A DNA stretch of 64,000 bases, taken from the NCBI GenBank assembly GCA_007844125.1, contig CM017556.1:26555148-26619147 (forward strand). The letters are read 5' to 3'. Position numbers and translations under genes: made by a program. Position 1 is the stretch's first letter. Every line of letters begins with the position of its first letter. A model generated the notes under the pieces. That model was not told the origin of the DNA. It did no database searches and saw only the letters and a list, made by a program, of their open reading frames with translations. The DNA comes from Sinonovacula constricta. Lineage: Eukaryota; Mollusca; Bivalvia; Cardiida; Solecurtidae. This document shows positions 33,601 to 41,282 of this stretch, piece by piece.

Positions 33601-34595
33601 ATAATCAATGACTCTTTGAAGTAAGTTGAAATAAGGGCTGTATTTTATATTTTTACCTAGGGCTCGTAAAATTGTGGCAGGGCTTCTAACTTCTAATGGT
33701 TGGGAGCCCTGCTGGCTCCTTGAAACAATGTCTTAAGCTGCATCCCTGTGATATGTCACCGATAATACAGTATGTCCATATGTCTACATTTGTTGATCAT
33801 ATGGAAACAAATTCTCACATCGATATCTATAACAACACATTGAACACACCATTTACTGAATCAGATTGTAGATGCTAATTCTCGCAAATCGATAGATCGA
33901 CAAGAGTTTGAAATGGCAAGATCTAGTGCTCAATTGGTCAATAAGTGTACACTACAAGATTTTTTTGACAAACAGTTTTTTTAATTATCCGACCAGTTTC
34001 ATAGAAGCAGGCACTGCACTAATCATACAGGGTAATTTTTATTTGACTGTTAATCGATTAAATGGTGCACTTGTATCTTTTACCCTGAAGATATTGCCCA
34101 ACCGGTGTGTATAAATATTTCTGCCTTGATAAGTTTTACTGTAAACAAAATGATGAGGAAATTGATAGTAAATCGTTTTCCACTTCCCAAAATCATTTTA
34201 GTATGATAAGAATTTAATTTCAATTCGTTTTACAACAAAATCAATTCGTTCAAACGAAAATCCAAGTTTTTACACCTACAGCTTATGCTTATTATGCAGT
34301 TATTTCAAAGCTTTTACCTCAGGTAATATATATCATATGTCAAGTTATAAAACACTTAATGGTTATAAACTTACCAAATATTAACAAAAAGAGCATTCTT
34401 GAGCTGTTGAACAGCAGCGAATTCAGCTACTTTTTTAAAATCTTCAAAACTGAACAAAAAGACTCTAGTCGAGTTTGCATGCACAGCTTCAACATGATAA
34501 AAAATGCCTTTAAACTCACAAAAATCCGTTATTAAATTTATTTGAGCTGCATAGTATACTTGAATAAAGCCTTTTGCTCTCTCTCCAACTGCCAT
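11790..34595 (-). CDS. 19-exon gene: SET, tandem 29-aa repeats, two C2H2 fingers, tyrosine recombinase, SANT-like
   Basis: Coding exons in transcript order (high to low): 34595-34375, 34138-34084, 31798-31708, 31362-31200, 27905-27719, 27315-27279, nine 87-nt exons between 24617 and 19245, 18694-18583, 15850-13978, 12779-12683 and 12145-11790. All junctions are GT-AG and phase-consistent, giving 3975 nt and 1324 residues. Regions: 1-92 novel; about 120-239 SET (KMT5A-like lysine methyltransferase); 252-512 nine 29-residue repeats; 513-549 a tenth variant repeat; about 555-590 acidic; C2H2 fingers at 660-678 and 742-762; recombinase catalytic residues Arg1009, Arg1131, His1157 and Tyr1166; SANT-like about 1245-1310. 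The parts suggest a nuclear DNA- and chromatin-binding protein with strand-exchange ancestry. From memory, similar SET plus recombinase-like proteins occur in fish and molluscs as uncharacterised proteins. Whether it is an active transposition enzyme or a host protein is open. Exon joins are not supported by transcript data here. Confidence 0.8.
12146..12682 (-). other. Intron between exons 18 and 19
   Basis: AT-rich intron with a poly-T run near 12248-12257 and no recognised element or additional exon. Confidence 0.6.
12683..12779 (-). CDS. Coding exon 18 (97 nt)
   Basis: Acceptor 'ctctttcag' and donor GAAG|GTATGT bound 97 nt that continue phase 0 from Q at 13978 and end in phase 1. It encodes VAKVSKLLLELEKGNLQQ, then YKGKSLEEIQFDLE, an amphipathic helix directly after the catalytic Tyr segment. 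In classical recombinases a C-terminal helix here packs against the neighbouring subunit; that role is inferred. Confidence 0.82.
12780..13977 (-). other. Intron between exons 17 and 18
   Basis: It contains the CA tract and 'gaggtcctgaag' repeat copy at 13610-13760 and is otherwise unremarkable AT-rich sequence. The large exon's open frame runs 39 codons into it before a stop, without conservation features. Confidence 0.6.
13610..13760 (+). repeat. Internal GAGGTCC-type repeat copy beside a CA tract
   Basis: 'tttacacacacactgctaca' is followed by 'atgaggtcctgaagatac', 'gactgacctatcaaaatta', another 'ggtcctgaag' and 'aatagctttgttttag'. The same order is found at 18295-18440, so the two are paralogous copies in different introns of the gene. 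Confidence 0.65.
13978..15850 (-). CDS. Coding exon 17: acidic region, two C2H2 fingers, tyrosine-recombinase domain
   Basis: This 1873-nt exon follows acceptor 'ttcttatttttcag' (before 15850) and ends at donor CAG|GTTAGT after 13978. It encodes an acidic stretch (DISEYLDDLDEDYVPES), a finger CVYC-x10-HLEQVH (15522-15466), a finger CKQC-x11-HVKYAH (15276-15214), a helical region that may be the core-binding domain, and the catalytic domain. Catalytic residues: Arg in NKRRAGE (14475-14473), Arg in TTGFRKHIAT (14109-14107), His in LGHD (14031-14029) and Tyr in HRDFYRLP (14004-14002), nine residues after the LGH histidine as usual. The first His of the usual HxxR box is Thr. The open frame extends past both ends into introns (to 15888 and to 13861), and those parts are excluded. 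Confidence 0.88.
15851..16620 (-). other. Proximal part of the intron between exons 16 and 17
   Basis: AT-rich sequence with no recognised element. Small open frames on the minus strand lack splice or codon-use support. Confidence 0.5.
16629..17464. mobile_element. hAT-like non-autonomous element (836 bp)
   Basis: Terminal inverted repeat TAGGGATGTCAA at the left and TTGACATCCCTA at the right, flanked by a perfect 8-bp target-site duplication GTTAAAAT (16621-16628 and 17465-17472). The palindrome GGATATCC and its variants are repeated just inside both ends, a subterminal pattern expected for hAT transposase binding. There is no transposase frame. It lies in the intron between exons 16 and 17. 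Confidence 0.88.
17597..18042. mobile_element. hAT-like MITE (446 bp)
   Basis: Left end CAGGGTTCACCACTAA and right end, read inward, CAGGGTTTGACACTAA form an imperfect terminal inverted repeat. ATGAT flanks both sides (17592-17596 and 18043-18047), which may be the remains of an 8-bp duplication. Interior sequence has repeated GGACCA motifs and no intact transposase. Confidence 0.65.
18295..18445 (+). repeat. Second internal GAGGTCC/GAGGAC repeat copy beside a CA tract
   Basis: 'accatacacacacacacaca' leads into 'aaaatgaggtcctgg', 'gactgacctctcaaaatgag', GAGGAC, 'cgaggtcctgata' and 'gatagctttgttcag', colinear with 13610-13760. It lies in the intron between exons 16 and 17. Confidence 0.65.
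18583..18694 (-). CDS. Modified terminal repeat exon R0 (112 nt)
   Basis: The same acceptor and repeat as the 87-nt exons but more diverged and more acidic (VECEESDG, FLEPTP). The usual ACAG|GT donor has become ACAGTTTTGG, so the exon reads 25 nt further, through VLETSFYC, to a donor AG|GTATAT. This ends in phase 2, exactly what the large exon at 15850 needs (AG + T gives Ser). It anchors the repeat array to the rest of the gene. Confidence 0.8.
19245..19331 (-). CDS. Repeat exon R1 (last 87-nt copy)
   Basis: Same exon; the variable block reads L-L-A-T-Y-V, as in R3. The donor context is ACGG|GTAGTG. Frame open. Confidence 0.8.
19980..20066 (-). CDS. Repeat exon R2
   Basis: Same exon; the variable block reads L-V-A-P-Y-L; Gly replaces Ser near the start (GSGE). 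It lies only 532 bp from R3, the shortest spacing in the array. Frame open. Confidence 0.8.
20512..20598 (-). CDS. Repeat exon R3
   Basis: Same exon; the variable block reads L-L-A-T-Y-V, and Ala replaces Val in 'LPAAEC'. Splice sites intact, frame open. Confidence 0.8.
21247..21333 (-). CDS. Repeat exon R4
   Basis: Same exon; the variable block reads L-A-T-S-Y-L. The last exon base context is ACGG|GTAGTG instead of ACAG|GTAGTG. Frame open. Confidence 0.8.
21982..22068 (-). CDS. Repeat exon R5
   Basis: Same exon; the variable block reads L-V-A-P-Y-L. Splice sites intact, frame open. Confidence 0.8.
22618..22704 (-). CDS. Repeat exon R6
   Basis: Same exon; the variable block reads L-A-T-S-Y-L, as in R8. 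Splice sites intact, frame open. Confidence 0.8.
23258..23344 (-). CDS. Repeat exon R7
   Basis: Same exon; the variable block reads L-V-A-P-Y-V. Splice sites intact, frame open. Confidence 0.8.
23895..23981 (-). CDS. Repeat exon R8
   Basis: Same 87-nt phase 1-1 exon; the variable block reads L-A-T-S-Y-L. A single change gives Lys for Glu in 'VAKCGE'. Splice sites intact, frame open. Confidence 0.8.
24531..24617 (-). CDS. Repeat exon R9 (first in transcript)
   Basis: 87 nt, phase 1-1, acceptor 'gatactgtgtag', donor GTAGTG. It encodes GSSEILPVAECGESNGL, then VAPYVQPTPNT. It is followed on the genome's high side by intron material of the same tandem family (to about 24890). Confidence 0.8.
24900..27278 (-). 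other. Intron between exons 6 and R9
   Basis: It contains a faint, exon-less copy of the tandem intron unit at about 25370-25545. The remainder is AT-rich with no element or exon I can support. Confidence 0.5.
27279..27315 (-). CDS. Coding exon 6: 37-nt microexon
   Basis: Acceptor 'tataatggtttcag' and donor GTATGT flank 37 nt encoding RNAKTFNIYQCP plus one base. It changes phase 0, after the SET exon, to phase 1, which every following repeat exon requires. Without it the SET half and the rest of the gene are out of phase, so this exon is the key link of the model. Confidence 0.75.
27611..27647. repeat. (AT)n microsatellite
   Basis: Uninterrupted alternating AT of about 37 bp in the intron just downstream of exon 5. 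Confidence 0.9.
27719..27905 (-). CDS. Coding exon 5: SET domain, C-terminal half
   Basis: Acceptor 'tttttatttgcag', donor GTATGT; 187 nt, phase 2 to 0. It encodes VDATHTQGFGRMINDDH, KKPNCKVV, LCIYSIRPILTGQEV and FDYMD, covering the S-adenosylmethionine pocket and the pseudoknot-forming end of a SET domain. The usual Asn-His pair is Asn-Asp here (GRMIND). 'FDY' supplies the conserved Tyr. There is no cysteine-rich post-SET. Substrate is unknown; KMT5A itself mono-methylates histone H4 Lys20. Confidence 0.88.
28484..28715 (+). repeat. Internal inverted copy of the right-end repeat
   Basis: From 28541 the plus strand matches the reverse complement of 35475 down to about 35300. Shared stretches include 'cgcacaccaacaatcagagg' and 'acgtatcgcca', with the 13-mer present as CAGTATGAGGACT (28548-28560). 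Similarity decays beyond about 150 bp. It lies in the intron between exons 4 and 5 and forms an inverted pair with the segment's right end, 6.9 kb apart. Confidence 0.8.
29430..29641 (-). mobile_element. tRNA-derived SINE
   Basis: On the minus strand an A-box-like TAGGTCAGTTGG (29629-29618) is followed 32 bp later by the B box GGTTCGATCCC (29585-29575), the internal RNA polymerase III promoter of tRNAs. The downstream body is not tRNA-like, so this is a SINE head rather than a tRNA gene. The boundary on the low side is approximate. Confidence 0.72.
30240..30475 (+). repeat. Dispersed bivalve-type repeat ('gggccataactc' family)
   Basis: 'gggttataactc' and 'gggccataactcagacaga' are followed by 'tggtaagttttgcccc' and the tail 'aaacagacagacggac', then 'tgggggtacaacataatata'. 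It is the same family type as 11260-11765. Confidence 0.65.
31200..31362 (-). CDS. Coding exon 4: SET domain, N-terminal half
   Basis: It encodes the SET opening G-S-G-V-F-A-A-K-D-I, then TTYEGEVIT, and the FLFFFNYKGKHL strand that lines the lysine channel in KMT5A-type enzymes. Acceptor 'gttcatttcag'; donor GTATGT; 163 nt, phase 1 to 2. It ends in TG, which becomes TGT (Cys) with the next exon, giving the family's 'CVDAT' junction. Confidence 0.88.
31708..31798 (-). CDS. Coding exon 3: start of the SET module
   Basis: Acceptor 'tatTcttttag' lies before 31798 and donor GTAAGA after 31708; it is 91 nt, phase 0 to 1. It encodes MMRLKRKKESCKQSC, then EDGALEIKFIDCYKG into the next exon. The 'DG(L/A)E.KFI..YKG' pattern is what precedes the SET core in KMT5A-like proteins. 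The ATGATG at its start could also serve as an internal initiation site. Confidence 0.8.
32151..32359. mobile_element. Short inverted-repeat element (209 bp, MITE-like)
   Basis: Begins CAGGGTTGTCATTAG and ends CTAGTGACAACCCTG, a terminal inverted repeat of about 14 bp with one or two mismatches. GATTTA flanks both sides (32145-32150 and 32360-32365). It is GC-richer than its surroundings. It lies in the intron between exons 2 and 3. Confidence 0.7.
32825..33050 (+). mobile_element. SINE-like copy 1
   Basis: 'gcatcagttgttagagtg' (A-box-like) and 'gagttcaaatcct' (B-box-like) are followed by 'ggtcacaccaaaaacttt'. The part after the B box is repeated in the copy at 33150-33300, supporting a dispersed family. 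Confidence 0.6.
33150..33300 (+). mobile_element. SINE-like copy 2, partial
   Basis: 'gagtttcaaatcccgg' and 'ggtcacaccaaagacttt' align with copy 1, as do the downstream 'ggaatagcattacaa' and 'tggct'. The A-box region is not recognisable. Confidence 0.55.
34084..34138 (-). CDS. Coding exon 2 (55 nt)
   Basis: Acceptor 'ttttgtttacag' precedes 34138 and donor GTAAAA follows 34084. At 55 nt it converts phase 2 to phase 0, as needed between exon 1 (a direct join of exon 1 to exon 3 would create TGA) and the ATGATG-starting exon 3. It completes a Cys codon and then encodes 18 open codons, starting KTYQGRNIYTHR. It was found by a phase-constrained search, so it is less certain than the domain-bearing exons. 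Confidence 0.65.
34375..34595 (-). CDS. Coding exon 1: start and N-terminal region
   Basis: ATG at 34595-34593 is preceded in frame by a TGA six codons upstream, fixing the start. It encodes 73 residues plus two bases, beginning MAVGERAKGFIQVYYAAQ. The donor is G|GTAAGT (GT at 34374-34373), phase 2. I do not recognise the domain: it is a mixed alpha/beta-looking sequence with aromatic residues and no signal peptide or membrane segment. The original open frame runs two residues into the intron. Confidence 0.75.
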
Positions 34596-34619
34596 TGTAC
34601 ATAAAAGTCCTCAAAATGA

Positions 34620-35270
34620 TGAAAATTACCTCGTGAGTTGAAATTCGTGGCGGAACTTGACTTCAGACAGGTGTATTCGTCGGGAATGTGCAAATGACGG
34701 TCCCAAACGCCCGGCCACTTCGGTCCCGCTTATTGGGTCAATTTGATGTTGTGTTAAAAAGTTTGTATTACAGTTGCATAAACATAAGTGTTTTTAATGT
34801 AGAAATGGTATAATGTGATTGATATGATTTTTCAAACACTGAGTAAATTCATTCAAGTTGACACAGGAAAATATGACGGAATATTAGGTGTTCTTTCTAG
34901 ATTATTTTAACTTTTAAAGTTATGCTAGAAATGTTCATACTTTGTCATAAACTCAGAAAAAAAAAAATCACATTCTGGTGTCACAACACGAAATTCGATG
35001 ATCGCCTCTAAGACAATGACGCTGAGGTGCGGCAGTCATTATATAACTTAAAACATGCTGCCCGCGCACAGACGGACGAACAAAACTAGTTTATAGAAAT
35101 ATTTCTTTAGTTTTCATTAAGTTCTCTTAGATTTAGCACAAGCAAATAAAGCATTGCATTTTCACAAAACGGTGGAATATCGACTCGTTGCCGCCCGCTA
35201 GCGCGTGACGTCATTGGTCAACTTGGAGTGATCTGCCCTTACTTTCGCACACTGTCATGTCACGTGACAT
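34620..35270 (-). promoter_or_regulatory. Probable promoter region of the minus-strand gene
   Basis: Compared with the AT-rich surroundings this stretch is richer in CpG. It has a CCAAT box on the minus strand (ATTGG at 34732-34736), a full cyclic-AMP response element TGACGTCA (35206-35213) abutting a second inverted CCAAT (35213-35217), and a perfect 14-bp palindrome ATGTCACGTGACAT (35257-35270) around an E-box CACGTG. It lies directly upstream of exon 1. The transcription start cannot be placed, and activity in either direction is possible. Confidence 0.5.
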
Positions 35271-35299
35271 AGGAAAAATGTGCAAAAAATGTGTAACTG

Positions 35300-35475
35300 G
35301 GTCTGGGCTACCCGTCGATACGGGGACTACCTAATTTTTTGTTAAATAGCAGGGGAGTCAAAAATAAGAAGACTGAAAGGAAATCAATTCGAGGACTAGG
35401 GTGTAAGTCCTCTCAATGGCGATACGTCCTCTGATTGTTGGTGTGCGATCAAGTTCAAGTCCTCACACTGATACC
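35300..35475 (-). repeat. Right-end repeat with inverted GAGGAC motifs
   Basis: GTCCTC at 35407, 35426 and 35459 (GAGGAC on the minus strand) and one GAGGAC at 35391. The outermost belongs to AGTCCTCACACTG (35458-35470), the inverse of the left-end 13-mer. The block is homologous, inverted, to 28541-28715. Confidence 0.75.
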
Positions 35476-35484
35476 TATACAAAC

Positions 35485-38400
35485 ACAAACAGACACACAT
35501 GCACACATACACACTTTACACATATACTCACATACACAAATACACGCATACGCACACACATGCACACACATACACAAATACACGTATACCCGCATACACA
35601 AATACACACATGCACACATACACACTTACACACATATATCCATACTCACATAGACACACACACATACAGCGGACTAAGCAGAATTTTCATTTGGGATTAT
35701 ATTTCAGTTGAAGATTATTAAATCCAATTCGGAAAACTTTTAAACTTAACCTCCAAGAAACAATTCATATTTTAAAGTCAGGTTCTTTTACATATAGCCT
35801 TTATCTTATATGACGGCCGGAGAGGTAATTGAGGAACAAGATGTTTAGAAATAACTACGGCAAGCTATGATGACAATTATAGTGGCATATTGTGGCATTG
35901 GAAATCCTTCCCGGAAATGAGATTCAAACCCGGTTTTGTAGGATTTAGAACGATTGTACATAAGTTTCATGAAATACACAAATGAATACAATACATTTAC
36001 ACATCGACTGATAACCAAGAACTAAATTTAATGCAGTTGAAGAAGTGAATCCCAAAGGGACAAATTTTAAACGTGGTCTGAACGCCACTGTCCATAGTTT
36101 AAAGTATGGTTCTTTTATATATAGCCTTTTTCTTATATGACGGCCGGACAGGTAATTCAGGAACAAGATGTTTAGAATTAACTACGGCGAGCTACAATGA
36201 CAATTATAATGGCATATTGCGGAATTGGAAATCCATCCCGGAAATGAGATTCAGACCTGGATTTGTAGGATTTAGAACGATTGTACATAAGTTGCATAAA
36301 ATACACAGATGAATGCAATACATTTACAGGTCGATCGACTGATAACCAAGAACTAAATTTAATGCAGTTTAAGAAGTAAATCCCATAGGGACAAATTTTA
36401 AACGTGACCTCCACGCAACTGTTCATAGTTTAAAGTCAGGTTCTTTTATATATATAGCCTTTTTCTTATATGACGGCCGGACAGGTACTTCGGGAACAAG
36501 ATGTTCAGAATTAACTATATGGCAATCTATTAGGATAATTAGAAGGGCATATTGCGGGATGCGAAATCCTTCCCAGAGATGAGCTTCAAACACGGCTTTT
36601 GTATGAGTCAGAACGATTTTACATATTTTCATGAAATTCACACAATACATATCGTTTCCTATGTATTTTAGAAATCGTCAGGTAACTAGAAACTTAATTT
36701 TACAAATTATTCAAATAGTTTTAGTTACTTGCCTTAGCAATGTTGAAAATTCGGTATTTTATATATAGCCTTTTTCTAATATGACGCAGAGACTGTATCG
36801 ACTGATAGCCCAGAAGTAAATTTAATGCAATTGAAGAAGAAGTGAGTCCAATTCCGGCAACTTTTAAACGTGACCTCCACGCCACTGTTCATAGTTTAAA
36901 GTCATGTTCATTTATATATATAGCCTTTTTCTTATATGACGACCGAACAGGTACTTCGGGAACAAGATGTTTAGAATTAACTATTTCAAGCTATGATGAC
37001 AATTATACACACATTCACATAGACACACATACACACATATACATTCACACACATACAGACATACACACATACATACGGACATACATGTACACATACACAC
37101 ACATATACACACATACAAGCATACGCACGCACATACACACAAATACACACATACACGTATATCCGCATACACATTCACACTTACACACAAATACCCATAC
37201 TTACATTCACACATGCATACACATAACATACACACATACATACACATACCCACATACACACATTCAGACACATACACATATACACATACACACATACATA
37301 TATACATATACATATACAAACATACACACACACACAAACAAACATACATACATACACGCATACATACAGACACACATGCACATACACACTTTACACATAT
37401 ACTCACATACACAAATACACGCATACGCACACACATGCACACACATACACAAATACACGTATACCCGCATACACAAATACACACATGCACACATACACAC
37501 TTACACACATATATCCATACTCACATAGACACACACATACAGCGGACTAAGCAGAATTTTCATTTGGGATTATATTTCAGTTGAAGAATTGAATCCAATT
37601 CGGAAAACTTTTAAACTTAACCTCCAAGAAACAATTCATATTTTAAAGTCAGGTTCTTTTACATATAGCCTTTATCTTATATGACGGCCGGACAGGTAAA
37701 TGAGGAGCAAGATGTTTAGAATTAACTACGGCAAGCTACAATGAAAATTATAGTGGCATATTGTGGCATTGGAAATCCTTCCCGGAAATGAGATTCAAAC
37801 CCGGTTTTGTAGGATTAAGAACGATTGTACATAAGTTTCATGAAATACACAGATGAATACAATACATTATACATCGACTGATAACCAAGAACTAAATTTA
37901 ATGCAGTTGAAGAAGTGAATCCCATAGGGACAAATTTTAAACGTGGTCTAAACGCCACTGTCCATAGTTTAAAGTATGGTTCTTTTATATTTAGCCTTTT
38001 TCTTATATGACGGCCGGACAGGTACTTCGGGAACAAGATGTTTAGAATTAACTATTTCAAGCTATGATGACAATTATACACACATTCACATAGACACACA
38101 TACACACATATACATTCACACACATACAGACATACACACATACATACGGACATACATGTACACATACACACACATACAAGCATACGCACGCACATACACA
38201 CAAATACACACATACACGTATATCCGCATACACATTCACACTTACACACAAATACCCATACTTACATTCACACATGCATACACATAACATACACACATAC
38301 ATACACATACCCACATACACACATTCAGACACATACACATATACACATACACACATACATATATACATATACATATACAAACATACACACACACACAAAC

Positions 38401-41282
38401 AAACATACATACATACACGCATACATACAGACACACATGCACATACACACTTTACTCATATACTCACATACACAAATACACGCATACGCACACACATGCA
38501 CACACATACACAAATACACGTATACCCGCATACACAAATACACACATGCACACATACACACTTACACACATATATCCATACTCACATAGACACACACATA
38601 CAGCGGACTAAGCAGAATTTTCATTTGGGATTATATTTCAGTTGAAGAATTGAATCCAATTCGGAAAACTTTTAAACTTAACCTCCAAGAAACAATTCAT
38701 ATTTTAAAGTCAGGTTCTTTTACATATAGCAATTATCTTATATGACGGCCGGAGAGGTAATTGAGCAACAAGATGTTTAGAAATAACTACGGCAAGCTAT
38801 GATGACAATTATAGTGGCATATTGTGGCATTGGAAATACTTCCCGGAAATGAGATTCAGACCTGGATTTGTAGGATTTAGAACGATTGTACATAAGTTGC
38901 ATAAAATACACAGATGAATGCAATACATTTACAGGTCGATCGACTGATAACCAAGAACTAAATTTAATGCAGTTGAAGAAGTAAATCCCATAGGGACACA
39001 TTTTAAACGTGACCTCCACGCAACTGTTCATAGTTTAAAGTCAGGTTCTTTTATATATATAGCCTTTTTCTTATATGACGGCCGGACAGGTACTTCGGGA
39101 ACAAGATGTTCAGAATGAACTATATGGCAATCTATTAGGATAATTAGAAGGGCATATTGCGGGATGCGAAATCCTTCCCAGAAATGAGCTTCAAACACGG
39201 CTTTTGTATGAGTCAGAACGATTTTACATATTTTCATGAAATTCACACAATACATATCGTTTCCTATGTATTTTAGAAATCGTCAGGTAACTGGAAACTT
39301 AATTTTACAAATTATTCAAATAGTTTTAGTTACTTGCCTTAGCAATGTTGAAAATTCGGTATTTTATGTATAGCCTTTTCTAATATGACGCAGAGACTGT
39401 ATCGACTGATAGCCCAGAAGTAAATTTAATGCAATTGAAGAAGAAGTGAATTCCGGCAACTTTTAAACGTGACCTCCACGCCACTGTTCATAGTTTAAAG
39501 TCATGTTCATTTTTATATATAGCCTTTTTCTTATATGACGATCGAACAGGTACTTCGGGAACAAGATGTTTAGAATAAACTATTTCAAGCTATGATGAAA
39601 ATTATACACACATTCACATAGACACACATACACACATATACATTCACACACATACAGACATACACACATACATACGGACATACATGTACACATGCATACA
39701 CATAACATACACACATACATACACATACCCACAAACACACATTCACACACATACACATATACCCATACACACATACATATATACATATACATATACACAC
39801 ATACACACACACACAAACAAAACATACATACATACACGCATACATACAGACACACATGCACGCATACACACTTTACACATATACCCGCATACACAAATAC
39901 ACACATGCACACATACACACTTACACACATATATCCATACTCACATAGACACACACATACAGCGGACTAAGCAGAATTTTCATTTGGGATTATATTTCAG
40001 TTGACGAATTGAATCCAATTCGGAAAACTTTTAAACTTAACCTCCAAGAAACAATTCATATTTTAAAGTCAGGTTCTTTTACATATAGCCTTTTTCTTAT
40101 ATGACGGCCGGACAGGTAATTCAGGAACAAGATGTTTAGAATTAACTACGGCAAGCTACAATGACACTTATCATGGCATATTGCGGAATTGGAAATCCAT
40201 CCCGGAAATGAGATTCACCTTTTCTTATTTACCTATTCAAACCCGGATTTGTAGGATTTAGAACGATTGTACATAAGTTACATAAAATACACAGATGAAT
40301 GCAATACATTTACAGGCAGGTCGATCGACTGATAACCAAGAACTAAATTTAATGCAGTTGAAGAAGTAAATCCCATAGGGACAAATTTTAAACGTGACCT
40401 CCAAGAAACAATTCATATTTCAAAGTCAGGTTGTTTTATATATAGCCTTTTTCTTATATGACGGCCGGACAGGTACTTCGGGAACAAGATGTTCAAAATT
40501 AACTATATGGCAATCTTTTAGGATAATTAGAAGGTTATATTGCGGGATGCGAAATCCTTCCAAGAGATGATCTTCAAACACGGCTTTTGTACGAGTCAGA
40601 ACGATTTTACATATTTTCATGAAATTCACACAATACATATCGTCTCCTGTATATATTACAAATCGTCAGGTAACTAAAAACTTAATTTTACAAATTATTC
40701 AAATAGTTTTAGGACATGTTGAAAATTCGGTATTTTATATATAGCCTTTTTCTAATATGACGCAAACACTGTATCGACTGATAGCCCAGAAGTAAATTTA
40801 ATGCAATTGAAGAAGAAGTGAGTCCAATTCCGGCAACTTTTAAACGTGACCTCCACGCCACTGTTCATAGTTTAAAGTCATGTTATATATATAGCCTTTT
40901 TCTTATATGACGACCGAACAGTTACTTCGGGAACAAGATGTTTAGAATTAACTATTTCAAGCTAAGATGACAATTATACACACATTCACATAGACACACA
41001 TACACACATATACATATCACACACATACAGACATAAATACACACACACACATACCAACATACACTCACATACGCACACACATACGCACATACGCACATAC
41101 GCACATACACACATATATACACATACACACATGGACACACAAACATACATACTCACATAGACACATTCACAAACATACACACATACTCACATACACACAT
41201 ACACACATTCACACACATACACATATACACATACACACATACATATATACATATACATATACACACATACACACACACACAA
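35485..41282. repeat. Satellite superunit 1 (5.8 kb)
   Basis: Colinear with 390-7904 of the left array, but it lacks the 1.54-kb module at about 2573-4110 and has a shortened CA block at 39603-39965. Confidence 0.8.

Larger units (their letters stand above)
31799..34083 (-). other. Intron between exons 2 and 3, remaining sequence
   Basis: Apart from the MITE-like element and the two SINE-like copies, I see no further element. Candidate exons near 32478, 32573, 33105 and 33660 were tested by phase and stop codons and failed. Confidence 0.5.
7905..35484. mobile_element. 27.6-kb segment inserted in one satellite unit; candidate giant mobile element
   Basis: The satellite matches the unit through the position equivalent to base 392 on the left (7904) and again from base 390 on the right (35485), so one CA block is split with no loss and at most a 3-bp duplication, ACA (7902-7904 and 35485-35487). 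The 13-mer CAGTGTGAGGACT lies at 7924-7936 and, inverted, at 35458-35470, which is 19 and 14 bp from the junctions. GAGGAC hexamers cluster beside both. The segment carries a 19-exon gene encoding SET, zinc-finger, tyrosine-recombinase and SANT-like domains. Because the gene keeps its introns, movement would be as DNA rather than through an RNA copy. Crypton elements and fungal Starships also use tyrosine recombinases, but I cannot assign this segment to a described family. Alternatives are a segmental transposition by another enzyme or an assembly join. The insertion geometry is strong; mobility by its own enzyme is inferred. Confidence 0.6.

Noticed and set aside
33660..33725. Open candidate exon with donor GTAAAA
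   Set aside because: The length is 2 mod 3 with the only open acceptor, which breaks the phase to exon 3.
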